Of a DNA stretch of 24,215 bases, positions 1-10,000 are shown one piece after another. This DNA comes from an uncultured Lachnospiraceae bacterium (lineage in GTDB: Bacteria; Bacillota; Clostridia; Lachnospirales; Lachnospiraceae), in assembly GCA_937877165.1 (NCBI GenBank), contig CALEFO010000170.1, positions 1 through 24,215 of the forward strand, given 5' to 3'. Each line of letters opens with the position of its first letter. Within the stretch, counting starts at the first letter, position 1. Made by a program: the position numbers and the translations under genes. Under the pieces are notes generated by a model. That model ran no database searches. It was not told the origin of the DNA and was given only the letters and a program-made list of their open reading frames with translations.

Positions 1-414
1 CAGAGACTGCGTTTTCTCCTTTTTCAAAACAGGATAACATTCCGCAAGCTCCGCAATCGTCTTCTCTGAAATGTAGGAAACAACATTCTCCGGTCCTCCA
101 GCAGGTTCCATGCACCACTGAATATCCAGATGGATCAGGTCATACTGATTCAGATGTCTGCGAAAATCAGGACTCTGACTGATCTCCAGACCTGCAAACA
201 TCTCCTCGGAATTGCAGCCCTTACTGTAATAGGCCGTCAGCATATTGGCCGTAATCGACTTCCCGAATCGTCTGGGACGGCTGTTGCAGATATACCCCTG
301 AAGCGTCCCGAGCACCCGGTTGGTGTACTTCAGAAGACCAGTTTTATCTACATAAATTTCCGAATCAAGGGCAACCTGAAATGCCGTATGATCTGGATTT
401 ACAAACATTCCCAT
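1..414 (-). CDS. AAA-ATPase-like protein (PF09820 type), N-terminal part, cut by window edge
   Basis: This is the first 138 codons of a minus-strand gene that runs off the left edge. The protein begins MGMFVNPD and has the signature YVDKTGLL (residues 21-28) followed by the P-loop-like SRPRRFGKS (residues 45-53), with the start LNQYDLIHLDIQW at 88-100. This arrangement is characteristic of the predicted AAA-ATPase family PF09820, whose members usually carry a PD-(D/E)XK-type nuclease domain at the C-terminus; that half is outside the window. Its cellular role is not established; the family is multicopy in many gut Firmicutes and Bacteroidetes. I chose the ATG at 414 because family members start at an equivalent MG(I/M)(Y/F)xNP; the frame is open upstream only to the stop of the preceding remnant gene, and the ribosome binding site is weak (AAAAGAG). 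It lies 54 bp downstream of the HEPN remnant, with no clear functional link. Confidence 0.85.
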   Translation of the reverse strand, partial: MGMFVNPDHTAFQVALDSEIYVDKTGLLKYTNRVLGTLQGYICNSRPRRFGKSITANMLTAYYSKGCNSEEMFAGLEISQSPDFRRHLNQYDLIHLDIQWCMEPAGGPENVVSYISEKTIAELAECYPVLKKEKTQSL

Positions 415-468
415 AGCAAAACTCTTTTCTTGTTCAGACAAATCGTCAGGTACTAATCTCTCTGCGGC

Positions 469-630
469 TCACTCTTCATGATCCATCTTCGTGATATAAT
501 CCGCCGCGGTTTTCTCAAATTCCTCTAGCTTCGGCAGATACCATTCCACAATTCTGCCCACCGCTTCCCGAGCCAACGAGGCGAGGCTGCTCTGAAAACT
601 GCGAAAGCGATTAATATACTTCTTTTCCAT
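469..630 (-). pseudogene. Remnant of HEPN / nucleotidyltransferase-substrate-binding protein (HI0074-like)
   Basis: This 53-codon ORF starts MEKKYINRFRSF and ends with IVEWYLPKLEEFEKTAADYI plus a short acidic tail. The start resembles the N-terminus, and the end the C-terminal helix, of the HI0074-type HEPN proteins that pair with MNT nucleotidyltransferases. Those proteins are usually about 130-145 residues. The middle, including the region holding the HEPN Arg-x(4-6)-His catalytic motif, is absent; the two ends are joined at about residues 22-27. The ATG lies inside the last codons of the nucleotidyltransferase in another frame (20-bp overlap), the normal coupling for this pair, so it is an in-frame internal deletion rather than a chance ORF. 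It is probably non-functional as a toxin; a shortened partner that still binds the nucleotidyltransferase cannot be excluded. Confidence 0.65.
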
Positions 631-919
631 AGAGGTCCATATCCTCCTTCAATGCCGCATTACGAATATGATCATACCGGAACAGATCAATTTTCTTCAG
701 CGTGGGAATGGCATCAATCTCTTCCTGCATTTTCTCATAAGAGACGCCGCCCTTCACGACAAAGTCCAGATCACTGTCCGCCCTTGCCTTCCCTTCCGCA
801 TAAGAGCCGAAGAGATACAGATGCTGTACTCCATACTCCCTGCAGATTTCCGCCACCCGGCTGATGATCTCCTCCGGACTTAAATCACGCGGCTCCCCGC
901 CGGAAAAACTCTCTGCCAT
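611..919 (-). CDS. MNT-type minimal nucleotidyltransferase (HEPN/MNT antitoxin family)
   Basis: This is a small nucleotidyltransferase of 102 residues. The polymerase-beta-like signature GSYAEGKARADSDLD (residues 38-52) supplies the G-S dipeptide and the metal-binding Asp50 and Asp52; Asp78 in KKIDLF is the likely third carboxylate. Family members (HI0073, MntA) work with a HEPN partner, and in characterised pairs the MNT protein AMPylates and silences the HEPN RNase. Here the partner directly downstream is a deleted remnant, so this gene is probably an orphan. An in-frame ATG six codons upstream (937) would give 108 residues, but the AAGGAAGG ribosome binding site sits 7 nt before the ATG at 919 and lies inside the longer version, so I prefer 919. 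Confidence 0.85.
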   Translation of the reverse strand: MAESFSGGEPRDLSPEEIISRVAEICREYGVQHLYLFGSYAEGKARADSDLDFVVKGGVSYEKMQEEIDAIPTLKKIDLFRYDHIRNAALKEDMDLYGKEVY

Positions 920-950
920 CCCATCGCCTTCCTTCATAAGCTGTCCGAAT

Positions 951-987
951 TCTGGCTAATTCCGAATCGAATTTGGAATTAGCCAGA
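951..987. terminator. Hairpin after the giant pilin gene, possible terminator
   Basis: A 13-bp perfect inverted repeat, TCTGGCTAATTCC (951-963) and its complement (975-987), with an inner A/T-rich extension and a small loop. It lies 25-60 bp beyond the stop codon of the 3357-residue gene and just before the nucleotidyltransferase start. There is no clear T-run on either strand, so intrinsic termination is uncertain; it could also protect the mRNA 3' end. Confidence 0.45.
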
Positions 988-1011
988 GCATAGCAAGCTC
1001 CCATTCGCGGG

Positions 1012-4000
1012 TCAAATTCCCGGGTCCTTCACCGGCTCTGCGTCCTCCGTGGAATACGTGGCCGCTTCCGTAGAAGCTTCCGAAGAACCGGCATCCTGAG
1101 AGGAAGTCCCATGCCCGGTCTCTCCGCTCTCCGCCGGACCCGTTCCTGCATTACCTGAAGTCTGATCCGTACCGGCGCCGTCCTGCGTCTCTCCTGTGCC
1201 TGACGACTCTGTATTGCCCTGATCCACCGGGTCGCTTTTCGTCGTCCCGTCAGCAGCAGAATCTTCCGTCCCTGCCGCATTGCCGGTCTGCGCGGTTCCG
1301 GAAGTCTGAGCCGTGTTATCGGTCTTCGCTGTTCCGGCGGTCTGTGTGTTATCCTCCGTCAGCATAGTACCTGCCTGGTCGGATTTTCCGGTCCCTGAAG
1401 AGTTTCCCGAAGCACCTGTAGAGGCCGCGTCCGTATCGTCATCCAGAACATTGCCGTTCTCATCCATCCGGAGCGTTCCGTCCTTCGCCTTCGCAATCGT
1501 ATCGTCGTCCGGTACCCAGACCGCTGCCAGCGTCATGTCCTCCGTTACCGTAATCACGGCATCCGGCGCATAGTGGTAGGACTTCGTTCCGGTCTCCAGC
1601 TCGTAGACAGCCTTGGAGGAACCGGATGTCTTCGTCTGGTTCGGCTCCGTCTGCCCATCCTTCGTCTCTCCGGAACCCTCCGCCGCATTCTCGGAGGAAT
1701 CCGTCCCGGGTGTCTCCTCCTTCTGCAAATTGTCCGAAGCGGAATCCGCATCGCTTTCTTCCGTCTCCGCATCGCCGTCCGAAATCTTGTTGATCTTCGT
1801 CACGATATCCGAAACCGTGGTCTTTTTCTCCGAAGCGGACAGATCCGACGGCGAAGTAATGAGCCAGCCCAGAAGCTTCCAGCCCTTGCGTTCAGGCACA
1901 AGTTCCGACAGATCCAGCGTCTCTTCCTCCTCGCCGAGTTCCACCTGAACCTTATGGCGCTCCTCTTCCGAAATGGAAGCCTCTCCTGCGACATCCGAGC
2001 TGTTGGAGTCACCGGACACCGCATCCGTGTCTTCTGCAGAAACAGACATCACCGATGCCTCCGTCGAAAGCGAACGAACCAGATCCTCAGAGAAAACAGC
2101 CTTGCCTCCTGCATCCAGCGTAATCGTACGTGCCGCTGGCATAGCTCCGTCAGTCAGCTTCCAGTCACCATAATTCGTGATTGCAGAACCGCAGGGGAAG
2201 GGATACTTCTCATTCTTCAGCTCTGCCTGATAAGCAGTTGTTTTGCCATCTTCTACTGCACTACCCAGATCAGAACCGCATTTTCCCTTTAATTCTTCAC
2301 CCGAAACATAAGTGATTCCTTCCGGCGCACCAGCGGCAGAATACGTTCCCTGATACCCGTCGTTCTCGGAAAGCCTCATGGCATAGCAGTTCTCATAGGA
2401 GCCCGCGTCCGCATCGCTCCCTATGCTGCCGAACGGAGCATAATTGATTCCATCCAGATTCGTCAGCTTCCAAATTGCTGCATAAGAATTCTTAATAACC
2501 GTGCTGTCGTCAGAGCCTTCTGCTTGCTGATTGTTGACCACAAAGCCTGCAGCCCGATTGTCATCTCCAGCGCCTGATTTCTGGTAACTCTCTTCTCCCA
2601 AGCTGTGTGACCGATCGATCGTCCCGGTATTCGTCCCTACGAAGCCGGAAATCGTTGTTCCCTGTTGTCCTCCGCAGGTGATCTTTGTATTCGCATAGCT
2701 TCCCGTAATGGTGCCGGCATTTGTCAATGCAAAGCCTGCCACATCCTTCAATCCGTTTACCTGACCTGTCACACTGCAGTCCGTGATCTCTGCTCCCTTG
2801 CCATTGCTGCCAACAAAGCCTGCCGCTTCATTCACACCAGAGGTCCCGGAGGAGCTTCCAATCTTCATATCAGAATAATTGGTGGTTCCATATACCTGGC
2901 AGTTGGAGATCGTTGCCTTCGCGCCGGAGCTATTATTGGAAGAGGTCCCAACGGATCCATCTGTATTTACTGTATTCTCACCAACAAAGCCGTTACCCTT
3001 GACGGTGCAGTCAATCACCTGGCAGTTTTCGATGATGGCATCAACGGCAACAGTGATCTTATCTGAACTTGTCTCTTCTACAGGCCATTTACAGTTGGTA
3101 ATCGTTTCTTCTGAAACCTGCTCTGTATTCCTGTCTGTCCAGTTCCAACGGTTATACCAATATTCATACGTTTTTTTCCACTGCGGTGCCTGAATAAAGA
3201 CTGCTTGATTCTTCGCAACAAACCCATCATTTGTAATAGATTTACATCCCTCTACTCTTGAATTTGTAACGTTTCCTCCTGCATTTTTCCATAAAAAGCC
3301 AGCACCCTTTATTGAAGAATTGACAACGCTGCAGTTCGTAATTGTACCAGCATGCATATTACTGCTGCGCTGGTATGTAATTTCTGTTGTGTACTGGCAA
3401 GCCCTTCCCTTTCCCTGAATATAAGGCTCCATGTCTCGACGTGTGCTTCCCTGCCTAGGTTCCTCCCTTACTTCGGTCAGCACATTCTCCGGAACATCGC
3501 CATTTTGATACACCAGTCCTGCACTGCCAAGCTCAGAATTCTGAACAGTGATATTCTGAATCGTTCCATAATTGTATTCTACGAATTCTCTCTGTCCGCC
3601 ATGTGCAATATCTCCATCCTTCGCTTTCGTTGACGACGTCCCTTGCAGGTTTGCCTGATCGATCACCAGAGAACCCACTTCACCGCCCGGAGCCACAACA
3701 TCTGCAAAATCATATTTGAGATTCTGCAGCATAACGGATCTGTCACTATATGTTCTTCCTGCATAGGTTCCATCCAGGCGGTCGAAATTGATATTCGCAC
3801 CATTGACATTGATGTCCAGATCCTGACGGACTTTCAACCCGCCCGCATAGTTTTCATTCGAGGTACTCAGGTAGCTGCAGCGTTTTGTATTGTCCTTATC
3901 AAAGTTACTGCGAAGATTGTTGAAATCTGCAACCGTCTTCTTGTTCCAAATGCCTGCATCCCAATCTGACAGCGCCTGAAGCTGACGCAAGGATCGTATC

Positions 4001-7000
4001 CGATAATCGTGTTCTTGGCCACCGTCCCTCGTTGAGACAAAGGTGATCTCACTGGTATTCGATGTTCCCTGTGATGTCACATTCGGTGCCTTGACCGTAT
4101 CCGCAAAGAATGGCTGGAAAGAAAATTTCGCCATCGGAGTCATGCCCTTGGTCGAATAGATTGCAATTCCAACGCCTTCACTTTCCTGGGTCAGCGTCTG
4201 CCAAGAGGCAAAGTTCTTCGCTGTATCCTCATAATTCAGATACTGATCCGGCTGGAAGATATAAATCTTGTCTGTATCTTTTTTCGTCAGCCCCTGCAAA
4301 TTTCCAAGTGCCTGGACAAGTTCAGAGTCAGAAGAAACTTGTGTCAGAATCTGCGTATTCGCATTATTCACCGGAGAGGAAACCGCTCCGCTGTTGTCCG
4401 CACGTCCAAAGGAGCTCCAGGAGCTGTTGGTTCCGGCAATCAAAAGATAACCATCTTCGTCAACAGTCTTCCCTGTTGTAACCAGCAGACCATTTTCCAA
4501 GTTAGCTCCGGAAGTTTTTAATTCCGTATAGTTCTCACCGTTTTCCGTCGTATAGCCATGGAAATAATACTTTCCATCCACTTTCTCATAATAAAGCAGA
4601 GTGTAGCTGTCCGGATCCGCATGAGACCAGTCACCATATGCGGTCATTTCGGAAGGCATCGGATAAGGGTAGGTCTGATGTTCGGTATCATTCGGTATAT
4701 ACTGATAATAAGCGGTCGTGGTATCCGCTCGATCATTCAATCCGTCGATATGCAGACTACAAAGCTGCTGATAGGTCAATCCTCTTACCTGATTGGAATA
4801 ATCAATCAGTTCTCCATTTTCCACAAAAAGTGCAGAATCTGTCAGATAAAAATCGTTCTGAATTTTCTGCTTATTGGAAGAAGGATCATAAAACGGATAC
4901 CAACTTTTGGCCTCAACCCTCCAAAAGGCTGTATAGCATTCTTGAATATCGACTGGATTTTGCACGCTACCAACACATCCGTAGCTATTATTCAAAGCCA
5001 TTATTTGTCCAAGTGCATGACTCTTTGTAAGGCTTGTATTGCCACTGTTCCCATTAATTAACCTACAAAAGCCAAATGCGTCATGGTGCGCATTGATTAA
5101 AACATTAGAATAACACTGATCCACTTTTCCACTTACAAAATTATCTATAAATCCCGATACATTGTATCCGTATACCGTTCCTGTAACAAAACACCTCGAA
5201 ATGTTTGAATTTTCTTGTTGTCCAATAAACCCTGACACATCATCCTGCGAAGCTGTATTTTGCCCTATTGCCAAGTAATCATATTCTCCATTATCTGCAT
5301 TTTCTACAGAATAATTCGAAGGCTTCTCTTTTTCATAAAGATCTTTATTCGAATATAATCCGCATTCATCGATATCTACGCTATTAATTCCAATGAACCC
5401 GTTCTCAGATATTTTTGCATTCACAATAGAACAATTTTCTATCGTTCCAATGTTTTCTGTTTTCCCTGCCTGATGGATGAATCCATCTCCATATATAATT
5501 GCATTATTAATATGACAATTCTCTATGATTCCTCCATCCATTGTATCTGCAAAACCACCATGTTGAGATGGCATGTTCTTATCACCAAGCGAGGCATCAT
5601 CAATCATGACATTTTGTACTCTTGCTTCTTTCCCTTGAATGCTTTCTATAAAATGTAATGCCCGCATATCTTTAATTTGCAAATTACTTATAATGCCCTG
5701 TACTTGCTTTGCAAAGGGACCACGATAACCAATCAACTCATAATACGAATCTTGTTTTATTCCACATTTTGCACTCCGAAATTCAGATTTATATGAAATC
5801 TTCTCAAATGTAGGAGATTGGTGAGCATCTACTCCATCTATCTGCAAGGGATTAGAAAACTGAACATCTGCGGAAAAAGAAATATCCAATTGTTGCTCTA
5901 CAATCATCTGTTTATCATTATTCAGATAAGCTGTTTTGTTGTTATTTTCGCATTTTGCAAGAAGTTGTAATTGTCTTGCACTTCGGATTATCGCCTGAGC
6001 CTTTCCAGATCCTTTCGAAGCTTTTGCAACGCTTTTAAGGTTCCCACTATCGGCACTTTGAACCGTGTCCGCAAAAAATGGAAGGTATGTAAATGCTGCT
6101 TTAGGCTGTTTCTCAGTTGACCACACTGGAATATCCCAAATAGCAAGAACTGCTCCAAATTTGTCTGTATTAGATGGATTATAATAATATGAGTTTTCAG
6201 TATTTGATGGATCAAAGGCCACATAGTATGCACAATAGTCTTTGAGAGAATTGCACAAATTCTTGTCCAGATTATATTTGTTTACATTTGCTATTTTAGC
6301 AAAGTCATGGCCAGCACCTTTTATTCCTTCTTCAATATTACCAAAGCCGAAATGGAGCTCTTTTTCCGCATCTGCTATATCGTTCCGAACTAGCAATAAA
6401 TAGCCATCCTCTGTTACATATTTTCCTTTATCATGTACAAACGGATCACTCGTTCCATCATTTGAAACCTCTGTATAAGTTGCATCCTGTGCAGAATCTC
6501 CCGAGGCGAGCATATATCCATGGTAATAAAAAGTATCATCCCCTTGAATTCTTTCATAATAGATGAGTCCATAAGCTCCATCCAAAGACTGTTTCTCCGG
6601 AACTTCCCAATCACCAATCTGGGCATACTGATTTCCGTCTGCACTCTCTCCTGTCACTTTATCTCCGGTATTCGGATCATAAAGAGTACGAACAGGTGCA
6701 GATGTCACTGTTTTTAAAGGGTATGCTATGCTTTGCAGGTTGCTATCAAAGCAATAGGTTTTCTGGTTGGAAGGAACTTCCTTTCTCAGAGGGCTTTCAT
6801 TATCATAGTAATCCGCACTGGAAAGCTTTCCCGTAAGGCTATTCTTCATTGCTTCCGTGTCAACAGTATCCCCAAGAGTGCCAACCGCAGAATACGCCGC
6901 ACCTTTCAGTGCATCCAAATAGCAGTTATTACTTCCTGTAATGCTGCCAAGTTTTCCGGCATAAGCGCCATAGTGTGGTGTTGCCTGTGTCGCCTCTTTC

Positions 7001-10000
7001 TCTCCTACCGCATACACACGGCCAATACAATACGTATTTGTTGCATTCAGTTGATCAACGTGCCCAACCAAGCCGCCTGCATCTGCCGCACTGGTGCTTG
7101 TCGCACTTCCCTTTTTCACTGCCACGGAACTTGTGGAATAAGCATTCTGAATTGTCAGGCTGTTTCCTGTATACGTTCCAAGAATTCCACCTGCTCCAGC
7201 TCCTTTCTGGAGATAAACATTGTAGCGTCCTTGCCCACTGGAACTATCCGCATACTTTCCACCGGTTGTCCTTCCACCAGAGTAGCTGTTCTGAATCGTA
7301 ACCGTTCCGGAAGCGCTGCCGACAAGACCGCCTGCGCCTGTAGAAGAATCACTTACATTCGTAATTCCATCGGTCTGGACATACATGGATGCCATGCTGT
7401 CCGTGATACTCATCTGTCCGGTTTTGCTGTCTCCGACAAGGCCGCCTGTTGAGCCGCCAGCTTCAATCTGATCGTTAGTCCCCGACCCGGAAACCGCAGA
7501 ATGGCTGATGATAAGCTGCGCCGTTCCGTTTTCGGCCACACCAACAAGACCGCCTGCCATTCCCTGGTCAGCGATCACACGAATATAATGATTATCCGCT
7601 CCCTCTCCTGCATCCTGATCTGCCTTCGGTGTCAGGACGGTAAGATTGTCCAGCGATACCGTTCCGACAGAAATCTTGCCGACTGCACCACCAGCGGCCT
7701 TAACCTTGTTCTTCTTATTACTACCTGATCTTTCTCCAAGGTCTATCGAATTGGCAGAAAGATTGCAGTTGCTCAGTGTCACATTTGAGGAACCTGCTGC
7801 AACATAGCCGACAAAACCACCGACCGTTCCGTTTCCGTTATTATCACCTGCAGCATAGGCATGCATGGTACGTGCCGTAAGCGGAACATTCTGAACCGTT
7901 GCAGCAATATTATTTCCAGTACTACTATTCTGCCCGATTCTGCCAATCAGACCACCCGCATTTCCGGCTGTCTGCCCGCTTTGTCCAAGAGTGAAATCTC
8001 CCTGCACTGTCAGAATGACTTCATCTGCGGCATCTCCGCCGATTGTAACTGCAGTTGCACCACAGGCTCCGATCAGCCCGCCAATATTGGTTCCTGCCAC
8101 TGTCAAGTTAACATCTGCATTCGTATTCGCTGACACCGTCTTCACGGATGATTTCGTAATACTCAGCTTGGATACCTGTCCCGCAACACTGCCGATCAGC
8201 CCGCCTGCTGCACTGTCAGAAGCCGTATGATCTGCCTTGATTGCAAAAGAAGCCTGATCCGATGCTGCAACCGTGACATCACGGAAGGTCTTCGCCGCAG
8301 ATTGTCCATGCCCTTCGCTTTCCGGTGTTTCATTCTTATTGGTTGCCAGTACATTTACCGATTCCAGGGAGACTTCCCCGAACGCAAGGCTGCCGATCAC
8401 TCCGCCCGATGTCTGTTTTCCGCCAAGTCGGCTTTCCGCAGATATAAAGCGGATATTCTTCAGTGTGGTATTCATTCCAGCGGTGACACTGCCGATGATT
8501 CCGCCGATCGTTCCTGTATTCAGGTTCTGGTCCTTTTCATCAATGCCGCCATTGACAGCCTTTGCTATCAGATCTGCATTTTCAAGACTGACAGATTTTC
8601 CGCCTTCCACACTGCCAATCAGGCCGCCAAGAATACTGTTATTCTTATCCTTACGGCCATTCATAGTCAGAGTATCCGCTTCCAGGTACACCTTCTGCAG
8701 AGTCAACGCATCATCCTGCGCAGATGCAGTATCTGCAACCTTTCCGATCAGGCCGCCCGCAGCCGATCCATCTCCTTTTACGGCATTGAGTGTCAGAGCT
8801 CCATTGAGTTTAATATTCGTTTTCCAACTTTCTGTCTGGTCGTTCGAATCACCAATCATCACTGTACCGGATTTGATTTCACCGATCATCCCGGCTGCAA
8901 TATTTCCTTCCACGCCAATATCGGCGGTTTTCTTTGTTTCAAAATCTCCTGCCTGAATCGTAACGTTTTTAATTATAAATTTTCTGGTGAGATCTCCCTG
9001 CTGCGAAGTCTTCCCTTCCTCATCAGGCAGCTTATGGTCTGCATCAATGGAACCGATCAGAAGAGATGCAATTCCGTTTTCGGAATGTACCATCGTTCTT
9101 GTCGCAGCAGGCGAAATTTCCACCTTGCTGTTTCCGGTTGTAATTCCATTCCCGTTTGCTCCATCCGGATACCAGACGATATGCACATTCTCGACGGATG
9201 CACTGCCATTGTCCGCATACCCGCTGTTTGCCTTTGCAATCAGCAGCGCTGCTGTCGGTACTTCTGCTCCTGTCACATGATCAGAACCAGTTTGAATGTC
9301 TCCGGTTACACAGGATGTGGAGTCTGCAATGACAAGATCAGACACTTTGATCACCGCTGCCGCCCGGTTGATAAGCGCCGATTCCTGTTTACCTTCAAAG
9401 CGGAATGCCGCCAGCATATGGTTATTTCCCTCGAAGGTCTTAATGGCAGTGTTCGTGATGCCGTAGCAGGCACCCTTCGCAATTTCTGCTGCAGCATTTT
9501 CGGATCCGCCGGCTTTCGCACCGTCTCCATTGGAGTTTCCGGAATTTTCATCTGCATTTTCCCCGGTATTTCCCACGCCGGTTCCGGCCTGATACGGGTA
9601 AACCTGGATCTCATCCTTTGCAATGGAGGTGCTTCCGTCCGCGCAGTAGCCGAACGGACTGGTCATCCCAGTTGCAGATGCAATGGCAGGAAGAAAGGCC
9701 GTCACGGTTTCGTTCTCGTTCTGGTCCTTCGCCACCTTCCCGGCTGCGGCATCCTCATCCCAGAAGAGATTCCGGACCACCGATACCGTATCAATCGTTG
9801 TTCCGCTTTTGATCTGTGTAAAATCAACGCCGGAAACCTCCGTGGAGAGGTTTTCCAGGTGTCTCGGATTGGAAACAGTAACAATCACCTTTCCTGTTTC
9901 CCAACCAAGCGCGTTTTTCTCCTGTTTCACAGAATTGAACAGGCTGTTCACGGTGACTGTCTGGGAGACATCCTCACCGCCGTTGTTGCTGTGAAGCGTC

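Noticed and set aside
130..456. A 108-codon plus-strand open frame at the left edge
   Set aside because: It is antisense to the AAA-ATPase-like gene, whose YVDKTG and RPRRFGKS motifs on the minus strand settle the coding direction.
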